Part shown: piece by piece, positions 25,724 through 33,114 of the stretch
How the letters are laid out: every line of letters begins with the position of its first letter
How positions within the stretch are numbered: position 1 is the first letter of the stretch
Origin: Pseudonocardia alaniniphila
Lineage (GTDB): Bacteria > Actinomycetota > Actinomycetes > Mycobacteriales > Pseudonocardiaceae
Reading direction: 5' to 3'
DNA length: 64,000 bases
Assembly (NCBI RefSeq): GCF_022524485.1
Contig: NZ_JAKXMK010000002.1
Location: 1 to 64,000 of the forward strand
Made by a program: the position numbers and the translations under genes
Notes under the pieces: generated by a model
Seen by the model: only the letters and a program-made list of their open reading frames with translations
Database searches by the model: none
What the model was told of the DNA's origin: nothing

Positions 25724-26245
25724 GCCGCCGGCACGGCTGCGACGTAGGGATCGAGCCGGTCATCGCTGCGGTACGGACCGGCTTCCGGATGGTGCGACAC
25801 GGGCAGGGGTGCTCCTTCGGGGAACGGGCTGACGCGAGGTCGGCCGACATCGGCGTCTCACCCCACTGTCGTGCCGCACGGCCCGGGGCGACACCCGGGA
25901 ACGCCCGTGACAACTCCCTGGCGGGTGTGGTCTCGACCTCTACCGGGTGGGTTCTCGCCACTGGCTCCGTAACTGCGTCCGGGATATCGGATTTGCGCAC
26001 ATCCGGTGCCACTCCGAGGTGAAGCGGGCGGCCGCGGCACGCTGAGCCGGGGTTTCCGCAGGGGGCCACCTCGGCGTGACGACGTGGATTCCGCCCGTGT
26101 CCTGATTCCGCTGCCCCGGGACCGGACCCAGGGGTCTCACGGGTGCGGTTCCCGGGGGCGGTGCGTGACAGTTGTCCTCGATGTCAGCGAACGGAGGGTG
26201 CACTTTCCGGCCCGTGGCCCGTGCGCTCACCCATGGGAGGCAGCC

Positions 26246-26425
26246 ATGCCGGTAGACGAGACCTGGACCGGAGGATGGATCGTCGTGGACCAGGACGGCC
26301 ACGAGCTCACTCGTGACCCCCTGTCCGGGGAACGGTTCACCGAGGCCACCGCGAACCAGGAAGCCGCCGCATCACGCTTCGCGGGGGTCGACGCGCGCGC
26401 TGTCTTCCGGCAAGCGGCCGCCTGA
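26246..26425 (+). CDS. Small hypothetical protein (59 residues)
   Basis: GGGAGG sits 5 bases before ATG 26246. The protein is hydrophilic, with a beta-hairpin-like start (TWTGGWIVVDQDGHELTRD) and a helical, alanine-rich end. It has no membrane segment or metal motif. It lies alone, with 520 bases upstream back to the hydrolase gene in which I see no other gene. Good initiation signals and biased codons support a real gene; function unknown. Confidence 0.62.
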   Translation: MPVDETWTGGWIVVDQDGHELTRDPLSGERFTEATANQEAAASRFAGVDARAVFRQAAA

Positions 26426-26539
26426 GATCCCCGGCCGGCCCCCGTCACGTTTCGCGCCGGCCGTCATCGGCGCGCATGCGGGTTAGCATCCCGCGAGGTC
26501 CGGGCACGAGGCCGGGCGGTGACGACGGGGGAGACTGCG

Positions 26540-27889
26540 ATGGCGCAGGACACGGTCGCGGACGCGATCGACGACGGCTCCGGCAACCTGGTCGACAAGC
26601 GCAACCTGCGCACGGCCGCCTGGGGCGGACTCATCGGAACCGCCCTCGAGCAGTACGACTTCGTCATCTACGGCACTGCCACCGCGATCATCTTCAACCG
26701 CATCTTCTTTCCCGACGCCGATCCCGCCATCGCCGTGATCGCCGGATTCGCCACCTATGCGGTCGGGTTTCTCGCCCGGCCGCTCGGAGGCCTCTTCTTC
26801 TCCCGCTACGGCGACCGGCTGGGCCGCAAGTTCGTGCTCGTCACCACCTTGTTCCTCATGGGCATCTCGACGTTCCTCATCGGTGCCCTGCCGAGCTACG
26901 AACAAGCCGGTCTGCTCGCGCCCGCGCTGCTGGTCGTGCTGCGGCTGCTCCAAGGGTTCGGGGCCGGCGCCGAGCAGGCGGGCGGGGTGGTGCTGCTCAC
27001 CGAGGTCGCCCCGCGCGAGCGGCGTGGCCGCTACGCGTCGCTCGTGTTCGTCGGCGCGTCCGCAGGTACAGCGCTCGGTGCCGTCGTCTGGATCCTCGCG
27101 CAGTTGCTCCCCGACGAGCAGTTGCTCGCATGGGGGTGGCGGCTCGTGTTCTTCTCGAGCGCGTTCGTGACGCTTGCCGCGTACATCCTGCGCAGGCGGC
27201 TGCGTGATGCACCGGTCTTCGAGCAGGCGAAAAAGGAGCGGGAGCAGGAACGCACCGTCGCCGAGTCGCCGATCAAGAGCGTGTTCACGGTGGGCCGACG
27301 GCCGTTCTTCCGCACGTTTGCCCTCAACATCGGCGGCAACACCCAGTCGTACGTGTTCCAGGTCTTCATGGGCAGCTACCTGATCCAGACCGTGGGCGTC
27401 GACCAGCGGCTGGTGCCGCAGGCGCTGCTCGTCGGCGCGATCTTCGGGTGCGTCTCCGCGTTCGTGACGGGTGTGCTCACCGACAGGTACGGGCGCAAGC
27501 CGGTGATCATCGGCGTGGCCGGGTTCCTCGTGCTGTTCCCGGCACCCGCGTTCCTGATGCTGGACACCGGCAACACTGCGCTCGTCGTGCTCGTGATCGT
27601 GCTCGGGTTCATCTTCGCCGCATACGGCACGGTCGGCTCGCAGGCCGCCGCCTTCGCCGAGCTCTCGGGCTCGCGGTACCGCTATGCGGGCGTCGCGCTC
27701 GGGCGCGAGTTCTCCGCGGTGCTCGGGGGTGGCATCGCACCCCTCCTGTCGGGAGTGCTCGTCCAGCTGTTCGCCGGGTGGATCGGTGTGGTGGTGTACA
27801 TGACCGCGATCATGCTCGTCACCCTCGTCACGGCCGTCCGGATGCCGGAGACACGCGGTCGGGACCTGAGGCTCGAGGCGGACGCCTGA
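26540..27889 (+). CDS. MFS transporter, metabolite:H+ symporter (MHS) family
   Basis: A 449-residue, 12-helix transporter. The MHS signatures are clear: GTALEQYDFVIYGTATAI in helix 1, GGLFFSRYGDRLGRKFVL in the 2-3 loop, RLLQGFGAGAEQAGGVVLL in helix 4 and GVLTDRYGRKPVII in the matching second-half loop. Relatives import shikimate, proline/betaine, citrate or ketoglutarate with protons. ATG 26540 has GGGGGAG 6 bases upstream. No neighbouring catabolic gene reveals the substrate. Confidence 0.93.
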   Translation: MAQDTVADAIDDGSGNLVDKRNLRTAAWGGLIGTALEQYDFVIYGTATAIIFNRIFFPDADPAIAVIAGFATYAVGFLARPLGGLFFSRYGDRLGRKFVLVTTLFLMGISTFLIGALPSYEQAGLLAPALLVVLRLLQGFGAGAEQAGGVVLLTEVAPRERRGRYASLVFVGASAGTALGAVVWILAQLLPDEQLLAWGWRLVFFSSAFVTLAAYILRRRLRDAPVFEQAKKEREQERTVAESPIKSVFTVGRRPFFRTFALNIGGNTQSYVFQVFMGSYLIQTVGVDQRLVPQALLVGAIFGCVSAFVTGVLTDRYGRKPVIIGVAGFLVLFPAPAFLMLDTGNTALVVLVIVLGFIFAAYGTVGSQAAAFAELSGSRYRYAGVALGREFSAVLGGGIAPLLSGVLVQLFAGWIGVVVYMTAIMLVTLVTAVRMPETRGRDLRLEADA

Positions 27890-27915
27890 CGCACTGCGCG
27901 GCCGTGGCGGCCCGG

Positions 27916-28335
27916 TCAGCCGCCGCCGCTGCTCTGGCCAGAGCGCCAGCGCTGCTCGTAGCGACGCTCCTGTTCCTCGCGCTCGGCGGCCCCGTGCATG
28001 CCCCGGATCCGGCCGGCGGTGCCCCGCGGGTAGCCGGCCTTGACGGCGCGGTGCTCGGTGGTCTCGTAGACGTAGGCCCCCGAGTAGAAGTACCCCAGCA
28101 GGAGCCCGGCGAGAACGGCGCACCCCCTCACCCAGGCCGGGCCCGGGATCAGCAGGTAGAGAACGACGGCGATCGGGAGCAACTGCACTGTTGCACGGAT
28201 CATGTGTCGCAGCACCCACGTGCGCGCGGTCACGTCGTGCAGGACCCATTCCCGGTACTCGGGCGGCAGGCCGCGCCCGAAGGCGTACAGCAGCCATCGC
28301 ACCGGTCCTGGGCGACGCGGTGAGGTCTCGCTCAT
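27916..28335 (-). CDS. DUF5313 family membrane protein
   Basis: A 139-residue protein with an N-terminal RWLLYAFGRGLPPEYREWV segment and two membrane helices (about 43-63 and 68-85). The order GPVRWLLYA, RGLPPEYREWVLHD, then YSGAYVYETTEHRAVKAGYP matches the DUF5313 family of actinobacteria, whose function is not known. The C-terminus is basic and Ser/Gly-rich. It is divergent from the OhrR-like regulator, 57 bases apart, which may regulate it. Confidence 0.84.
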   Translation of the reverse strand: MSETSPRRPGPVRWLLYAFGRGLPPEYREWVLHDVTARTWVLRHMIRATVQLLPIAVVLYLLIPGPAWVRGCAVLAGLLLGYFYSGAYVYETTEHRAVKAGYPRGTAGRIRGMHGAAEREEQERRYEQRWRSGQSSGGG

Positions 28336-28392
28336 TTGCGCCCCAATGCTTTGTGTCCAAACTGAACCTGTTCCTGACGCTACCCTGGACGC

Positions 28393-28872
28393 GTGCCCGA
28401 AGTATCCACAGGTGACGCATCAGACGTCGTCGAGCTCGTCGACCCCCTGCAGCTCGACCGCCAGGTCTGTTTCGCCCTATCCGTGGCCGCTCGCACCGTG
28501 GTGTCGCTCTACCGCCCCCTCCTCGAACCGATGGGCCTGACCCATCCCCAGTACCTGGTGATGCTGGCGCTCTGGGAGCGCTCACCCCGCTCGGTCAAGG
28601 ACCTCAGCTCGGCGCTCGCCCTCGACCCGGGGACGTTGTCACCGCTGCTGAAGCGGCTGGAGGCTGCGGGCCTCGTGATGCGCGGTCGCGCGCCGGCCGA
28701 CGAGCGGACCCTCGCTGTGACCCTGACGGATGCCGGGCGCCGGCTGCGGGCCGACGCGGAGCGGGTTCCGCCTGCGATCGTGGCGAGGCTCGGGATGGAG
28801 ATCTCGGAGCTGGAAGATCTGCACGGCGTCCTCACCCGGGTGATCGCGGCGGCTCGCGACCCCCAGGGGTAA
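28393..28872 (+). CDS. MarR-family regulator, OhrR-like
   Basis: A 159-residue regulator. LDRQVCFALSVAARTVVSLY places Cys26 at the site of the peroxide-sensing cysteine of OhrR, and GLTHPQYLVMLALWE is the OhrR-type second helix. LSSALALDPGTLSPLLKRLE is the recognition region and DERTLAVTLTDAG the wing. OhrR proteins release DNA when organic hydroperoxide oxidises this Cys. No ohr peroxidase gene is adjacent; the divergent DUF5313 gene or unlinked genes may be targets. Confidence in MarR is high, in peroxide sensing moderate. Confidence 0.87.
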   Translation: MPEVSTGDASDVVELVDPLQLDRQVCFALSVAARTVVSLYRPLLEPMGLTHPQYLVMLALWERSPRSVKDLSSALALDPGTLSPLLKRLEAAGLVMRGRAPADERTLAVTLTDAGRRLRADAERVPPAIVARLGMEISELEDLHGVLTRVIAAARDPQG

Positions 28873-28875
28873 CGC

Positions 28876-28906
28876 TTGACCCTGCCACCTGCGGCAGGGT
28901 TCGACG
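28876..28906 (+). promoter_or_regulatory. MerR-type promoter/operator upstream of the SDR gene
   Basis: TTGACC (28876-28881) can serve as a -35 box. CCCTGCC (28880-28886) and GGCAGGG (28893-28899) are a perfect 7-bp dyad filling the spacer, as in MerR-controlled promoters where a 19-base spacer is twisted for activation; a -10-like element would start near 28901. The SDR start codon follows 10-15 bases later, so its mRNA would be nearly leaderless. A MerR regulator is encoded in the same operon. Confidence 0.62.
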
Positions 28907-28915
28907 ATCAGCGGT

Positions 28916-29677
28916 ATGCACAGCAGCAACGAGGAGCACAGCGGCAGGGTTGTCGTCGTCACCGGGGCAGGAACGGGCATCGGGCGGGCCACCGCCCGGG
29001 CGTTCGCGGCCGAGGGTGCGCTGGTGACGGCCGTGGGACGGCGGGTCGAGCCACTCCGCGAGGCCGCCGCAGGATCCGGCCGGATCACCCCGCTGGTCGC
29101 CGACATCACCGCCGACGGCGAGCCCGAGCGGATCGTCTCGGCGGTGTCGGACGCGTACGGAAGGCTGGACGTGCTGGTGAACAACGCCGGCATCGTGCGC
29201 AGCGGCGCCCTCGGTGCGCTCGAGACCGAGTCGATCGACGCCCAGATCGCCACCAACGTGGTGGCGCCCATCTTGCTCACGCAGGCGGCGCTACCTGCAC
29301 TGGAGAACACCCGCGGCGTGGTCGTGAACGTCAGTACGTCCGTGGGGCAGCGCGCCTTTCCGGGCAGCTCGGTCTACGCGGCGACCAAGGCCGCGCTCGA
29401 CCTGCTGACGCGTACCTGGGCGGTCGAGCTCGCACCCCGCGGGATCCGGGTGGTCGCGGTCGCACCAGGGGGCATCGACACCCCGATCGGCGAACACCAG
29501 GGACTGACACCGGAACGACGGGCCGCGGTTCGCCAGTGGCAGTTGACGCACACGCCACTCGGCCGCATCGGGCGTCCGGACGAGGTGGCGTGGACGATCA
29601 CCCAGCTGGCGGCCCCGGCGGCATCGTTCGTCACGGGGGTCGTGCTCCCGGTCGACGGGGGAGCGGTCGTGGCCTGA
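28916..29677 (+). CDS. Short-chain dehydrogenase/reductase
   Basis: A 253-residue classical SDR using NAD(P)H. VVVTGAGTGIGRATARAFA is the cofactor loop, ADI at about residue 62 a cofactor contact, NNAGI the structural motif, and VNVSTS...VYAATKAALD gives the Ser-Tyr-Lys catalytic residues. The Arg after the second strand (GRRVE) suggests NADPH. It is followed 14 bases later by a MerR regulator and preceded by a MerR-type dyad promoter, so the enzyme is likely induced by its own substrate or a stress signal. Confidence 0.92.
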   Translation: MHSSNEEHSGRVVVVTGAGTGIGRATARAFAAEGALVTAVGRRVEPLREAAAGSGRITPLVADITADGEPERIVSAVSDAYGRLDVLVNNAGIVRSGALGALETESIDAQIATNVVAPILLTQAALPALENTRGVVVNVSTSVGQRAFPGSSVYAATKAALDLLTRTWAVELAPRGIRVVAVAPGGIDTPIGEHQGLTPERRAAVRQWQLTHTPLGRIGRPDEVAWTITQLAAPAASFVTGVVLPVDGGAVVA

Positions 29678-29691
29678 CTACTGTCGCCGGG

Positions 29692-30063
29692 GTGCGGATC
29701 GGCGAACTGGCGACGATGACGGGGGCGACCGTCCGCGCGCTGCGGCACTACGAACAGGCCGGGCTGATCGTCTCGGAACGGGCGCACAACGGCTATCGGA
29801 TCTACGACGAGTCAGCGGCGGTGCGGGTGCGCAACATCCGCCTTCTGCTGGCCGCGGGGCTCACGCTCGACGACGTGCAGGCCTTCCGTGTCTGCTTGGA
29901 CGGGGACGTGGCGGCGGTCCCGCCGTCCGTCGAGGGCTTGCGGGTCGCGGCGAGGCGGCTGGCCGTGATCGACCAGCGCATCGCCGCGCAGGCCGAGGTC
30001 AGGGACAGGCTGGCGGCCGCGTTGCGGCTGGCCGGGGCCGATCGGGACCGGCCGGTGGCCTGA
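29692..30063 (+). CDS. MerR-family transcriptional regulator
   Basis: A 123-residue protein starting at GTG 29692. VRIGELATMTGATVRALRHYEQAGL is the MerR helix-turn-helix opening (key part TVRALRHYEQAGL), followed by the wing NGYRIYDES and a coiled-coil (RLAVIDQRIAAQAEVRDRL) for dimerisation. The effector-binding tail is short and lacks metal-binding Cys, so a small-molecule or drug signal is more likely than a metal. It shares an operon with the SDR gene; the dyad at 28880-28899 is the obvious binding site. Confidence 0.9.
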   Translation: MRIGELATMTGATVRALRHYEQAGLIVSERAHNGYRIYDESAAVRVRNIRLLLAAGLTLDDVQAFRVCLDGDVAAVPPSVEGLRVAARRLAVIDQRIAAQAEVRDRLAAALRLAGADRDRPVA

Positions 30064-30085
30064 GCGGCTCGTCCGGGCCAGGCCC

Positions 30086-30445
30086 TCACGGGTCGGGCGC
30101 GAGCGTCCCGTCCGCCGCGATGTGGCTGAAGATCTGCTCGATCATCGCGAGGACGTGCGGGTCGTCCACCGCGTAGTACGTGTGCCTGCCGTCGCGGCGG
30201 GCCGAGATGACCCCGGCGAGCCGCAACTTGCCGAGGTGCTGGCTGGTGGTGGCGATGCTCAGCCCGACCCGGTCTGCCAGGGTGCCCACGTCGAACGTCT
30301 CGTGTGCCATCAGCCATGCCAGGTGTAAGCGCGCCGGGCTGCTGAGCAGTGCGAATGTCGCCGCGGCCGACCGCAGCTGTGGCTGGGTCGGTTCCACGGC
30401 GTGACTCGAAGGTCCTGGAGCGCTCGCCGCGGGCAGGTTCGCCAT
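30086..30445 (-). CDS. ArsR/SmtB-family transcriptional regulator
   Basis: A 119-residue repressor. FALLSSPARLHLAWLMAHE, LADRVGLSIATTSQHLGKLRL (recognition helix) and RRDGRHTYYAVDDPHVLAMI (wing) are typical. The C-terminal helix contains DPHVLAMIEQIFSHIA, with Asp and His in the alpha5-type position, possible metal ligands. ATG 30445 is used because GGGAGG lies 8 bases upstream and the longer start at 30493 falls in the operator. It is divergent from a cation antiporter, so a metal-responsive efflux pair is likely. Confidence 0.9.
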   Translation of the reverse strand: MANLPAASAPGPSSHAVEPTQPQLRSAAATFALLSSPARLHLAWLMAHETFDVGTLADRVGLSIATTSQHLGKLRLAGVISARRDGRHTYYAVDDPHVLAMIEQIFSHIAADGTLAPDP

Positions 30446-30492
30446 GGAGGAATCCTCCCGTCCCGACGCCGTCGTCGCCAGCCGCCTCGTCA

Positions 30493-30516
30493 TTCGTCAG
30501 TTGCGCAATCGACGAA
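30493..30516. promoter_or_regulatory. 24-bp dyad operator between ArsR and antiporter
   Basis: TTCGTC (30493-30498) and GACGAA (30511-30516) flank TTGCGCAA (30501-30508), an 8-bp perfect palindrome, giving a 24-bp dyad with only the two spacer bases mismatched per side. Size and symmetry fit an ArsR/SmtB operator, and its location upstream of the ArsR start suits autoregulation. Confidence 0.68.
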
Positions 30517-30712
30517 ACGTATGTAAGGGTATGCGCACTGAAGGGGAGTAGTCCGGCAGACCTGATCGTCGACATGCTGAGGACCCGGTGGTCCTCCGGC
30601 GACAGGGCCCGCGAGTAGCGGGTGGACGAGACCTTCGGCCAGTCGAGTCGTCTGGCCGGAGTGTCCCCCGAGGCCTTCCGGTCACGGCGACGCGCCGTCC
30701 TGGAAGGTCGTC

Positions 30713-31942
30713 ATGGTCTACAAGTCGGTACGCCCCTTTGCGCTGTGCGTGCTGCTCACGCTCCCCGCCCTGGTGGTGCGTCTCGGTGGCATCGAGCTAC
30801 CACCGGTGCTCGGGTTGGCGGTGTTCGGTGCCGCCGTGGTGGCGGCGTCGTTCCTGCTGGCCTGGGGCGCCGAAGCCGCGCGTATGGACATCTCGGGCGC
30901 CCTGGCGATCGCGGTGCTGGCCGTGATCGCCGTGCTGCCGGAGTACGCGGTGGATCTCTACTTCGCCTACACCGCCGGCAGCGATCCGAGCTACGTGCCG
31001 TACGCGGCTGCGAACATGACCGGATCGAACCGCCTGTTGCTCGGGCTGGGCTGGTCGGTCGTGGTGATCATCGCCCTGTTCGTGGCCTCGCGCCGCTCGG
31101 GCCGGAAGGTCCGCGAGCTGCTCCTGGCGCCCGGGCACCGCGTCGAGCTGGGCTTTCTCGCCATAGCGTCGGTCGTGGCGTTCATCGTCCCGCTCTTCGG
31201 GCAGATCCACCTCGTCCTGGGCTTCGCGCTGCTCGGGCTGTTCGCGTTCTACCTCTGGAAAGTCTCCCGGGCGGAGGCCGAGGAGCCGGAGCTCATCGGG
31301 CCGGCCGCCAGGGTCGGGGCGCTGCCGACGCCGGTGCGGCGGCCACTGGTGCTCGGGTTGTTCCTCTTCGCCGCCATGGTCATCCTCGCCTCGGCCGAAC
31401 CGTTCGCGCACTCGCTGATCGGGACCGGTGCCGAGTTCGGTGTCGACGAGTTCCTGCTGGTGCAGTGGCTGGCCCCGCTGGCGTCCGAGGCGCCGGAGTT
31501 CATCGTGGCGATCCTCTTCGCGGTGCACGGCCGGGGCACCGACGCGATCGGCACGCTGATCTCGAGCAAGATCAACCAGTGGACGCTCCTGGTCGGAAGC
31601 CTGCCCATCGCCTACCTGCTCGGCGGCGGGCCCACCGCACTCGTACTCGACAGCCGCCAGATCGAGGAGTTCCTGCTCACCGCGACGCAGACGTTGCTCG
31701 GGGTCGCCGCGTTGCTGGCGTTGCGGTTCCCGCGCTGGCTGGCCGTCACGCTGCTCGGCCTGTTCGCGTTGCAGTTCGTCTTTCCGGGCCAGCAGGCTCG
31801 CTACGTCCTCTGCGCCGTCTACGCAGTGCTGGCGGCCGCTGCGCTCATCCGCAACCGGCGCCACATCCTGGCCACGCTCGCCGCGCCCTTCCGGAGCGGC
31901 GAGACGAGGGTGGCGAGCGACGCCGGGCAGCTCACGCGGTGA
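30713..31942 (+). CDS. Sodium/calcium exchanger-type cation antiporter (CaCA superfamily)
   Basis: A 409-residue membrane protein with ten or eleven helices. The two inverted alpha repeats are recognisable: VLPEYAVDLYFAYTAG with AAANMTGSNRLLLGLGW, and LAPLASEAPEFIVAILFAV with GTDAIGTLISSKINQWTLLV. The paired acidic residues (E in LPEY and APEF) and N/S residues form the ion site in this superfamily. It probably exchanges Ca2+ or another cation for H+ or Na+. Its partner, the divergent ArsR regulator, suggests induction by a metal. ATG 30713. Confidence 0.9.
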   Translation: MVYKSVRPFALCVLLTLPALVVRLGGIELPPVLGLAVFGAAVVAASFLLAWGAEAARMDISGALAIAVLAVIAVLPEYAVDLYFAYTAGSDPSYVPYAAANMTGSNRLLLGLGWSVVVIIALFVASRRSGRKVRELLLAPGHRVELGFLAIASVVAFIVPLFGQIHLVLGFALLGLFAFYLWKVSRAEAEEPELIGPAARVGALPTPVRRPLVLGLFLFAAMVILASAEPFAHSLIGTGAEFGVDEFLLVQWLAPLASEAPEFIVAILFAVHGRGTDAIGTLISSKINQWTLLVGSLPIAYLLGGGPTALVLDSRQIEEFLLTATQTLLGVAALLALRFPRWLAVTLLGLFALQFVFPGQQARYVLCAVYAVLAAAALIRNRRHILATLAAPFRSGETRVASDAGQLTR

Positions 31943-31951
31943 CCTGGCGGG

Positions 31952-32353
31952 TCAGCTGACGGCCTTGGCTGCCGCGGACGCCACCGTCACGTCCTCGTCC
32001 ACGGTGCCGGCGCTCACGCCCACCGCGCCGACGAGATCGCCATTCCGGTACAGGGGGATGCCACCGCCGAACGTCACCATGCCGCCGGCGGTCTGCTCCA
32101 GCCCGTAGAGCTCCGCCCCCGGTTGCACCAGGGGGGTCAGCTCATCGGTCGGGCGGTTCATCAAAATGGCGGTGACCGCCTTGCGCTGTGAGATGTCGAT
32201 GCTCGCGCGGATGGCGCCGTCCTGGCGTCCGAATGCCAGCAGGTGGCCACCTCCGTCCACCACTGCGACGTTCATCGGTTGTCCGATTTCGTCGGCTTTC
32301 TTGAGTCCGGCTTCGAGGACTTTCTGCGCCTCGGCGAACGTCAGCACGCTCAT
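31952..32353 (-). CDS. HbpS/GlcG-family heme-binding or cofactor-associated protein
   Basis: A 133-residue GlcG/HbpS (PduO C-terminal type) protein: MSVLTFAEAQKVLEAGLKKA, VAVVDGGGHLLAFGRQDGA, SQRKAVTAILMNRPT, GGGIPLYRNGDLVGAVGVS and the closing VASAAAKAV are the family landmarks. The fold forms oligomers and binds heme in HbpS; the same domain is fused to cob(I)alamin adenosyltransferase in PduO. It is divergent from the B12-dependent dehydratase operon, which fits a role in corrinoid or substrate handling there. Gene symbol withheld because role is uncertain. Confidence 0.9.
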   Translation of the reverse strand: MSVLTFAEAQKVLEAGLKKADEIGQPMNVAVVDGGGHLLAFGRQDGAIRASIDISQRKAVTAILMNRPTDELTPLVQPGAELYGLEQTAGGMVTFGGGIPLYRNGDLVGAVGVSAGTVDEDVTVASAAAKAVS

Positions 32354-32680
32354 GATCGGTTCGTCCTTTCATGGTCGTTCCCGGTTTTGAACCCGGCTGG
32401 GTGCGGGGCCCGGGATTCGACCCAACCCCAATCGCGTCCGAAGCGATAGGCCCGCGATCAGCGAACACTGTCCCCCCTCACCCAGAGGTGAGGTACAGCC
32501 GGGTGTTTCGTCCTCACCCGTTCTCGCTCGGCACGCCGTCGACCGCTTGCTTGCGGGTTGTCGTCGGCGGGTCGTAAGCATGCCGCCCTTGACCTGCGGG
32601 ACAACGAAGGCGCAACGTGTTTCCCGGTGACGGTCGGGGCATCGGGGCCGCCGCTCCGGCCAGTGATGAGAGGTGATCGC
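32354..32680. promoter_or_regulatory. Divergent control region of the dehydratase operon
   Basis: This 327-base gap has no gene. CCTCACC-CAGA-GGTGAGG (32476-32493) is a perfect 7-bp inverted repeat, a possible operator or hairpin. Around 32395-32445, two T-arm-like sequences occur on the minus strand (CCGGGTTCAAAACCGGG is one), but no full cloverleaf could be built. I looked for a cobalamin riboswitch because of the B12 enzyme and did not find its conserved B12-box; a computed covariance search would decide. Confidence 0.45.
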
Positions 32681-33112
32681 GTGGAAATCCCCGCGAAACT
32701 CCAGAAAAGTGACTATCCGCTGTCGATGAACCGTCCGGAGCTGATCCGGACGCCGACCGGAAAGCCCCTCGCCGAGGTGACGATGGCGGCGGTCGTCGCG
32801 GGCGATCTCACGAATGAGGATCTCCGGATCAGCGCGGAGACGCTACAGCTACAGGGTGAGATCTCCGACGCCGCCGGCCGACCGCAGCTGGCGAACAACA
32901 TGCGCCGGGCCGCCGAGATGACCGCGATTCCGGACGCGGAGGTTCTGGAGATCTACAACGCGTTGCGTCCGCGGGCATCGAGCCGGGAGCGGCTCGATGC
33001 GATCGCCGATCGGCTCGAGTCGCACTATTCGGCGCCCGTCAACGCGGCGCTGGTCCGCGAGGCGGCGCAGGTCTACGCGGCGCGCAACCTGCTCGCCCGT
33101 GAGGAGGACTGA
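32681..33112 (+). CDS. Diol/glycerol dehydratase small (gamma) subunit
   Basis: A 143-residue subunit, close to the short glycerol-dehydratase gamma type. KSDYPLSMNRPELIRTPTGKPL is the conserved N-terminal stretch (key part DYPLSMNRPELIRTPTGK), followed by ISAETLQLQGEISDAAGRPQ and NMRRAAEMTAIPD. It packs against the catalytic subunit of the adenosylcobalamin enzyme that converts diols or glycerol to aldehydes. GTG 32681 has AGAGGTG upstream; ATG 32666 is possible. It is first in the operon, unlike pdu and dha operons where the small subunit comes last. Confidence 0.93.
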   Translation: MEIPAKLQKSDYPLSMNRPELIRTPTGKPLAEVTMAAVVAGDLTNEDLRISAETLQLQGEISDAAGRPQLANNMRRAAEMTAIPDAEVLEIYNALRPRASSRERLDAIADRLESHYSAPVNAALVREAAQVYAARNLLAREED

Positions 33113-33114
33113 CG

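Noticed and set aside
32395..32445. tRNA-like T-arm sequences on the minus strand
   Set aside because: CCGGGTTCAAAACCGGG looks like a T-arm followed by a CCA-like end, but no matching acceptor, D-arm or anticodon arm is found upstream.
32354..32680. Cobalamin riboswitch before the B12-dependent dehydratase
   Set aside because: Looked for because of context; the conserved B12-box and core pairing are not visible by eye.
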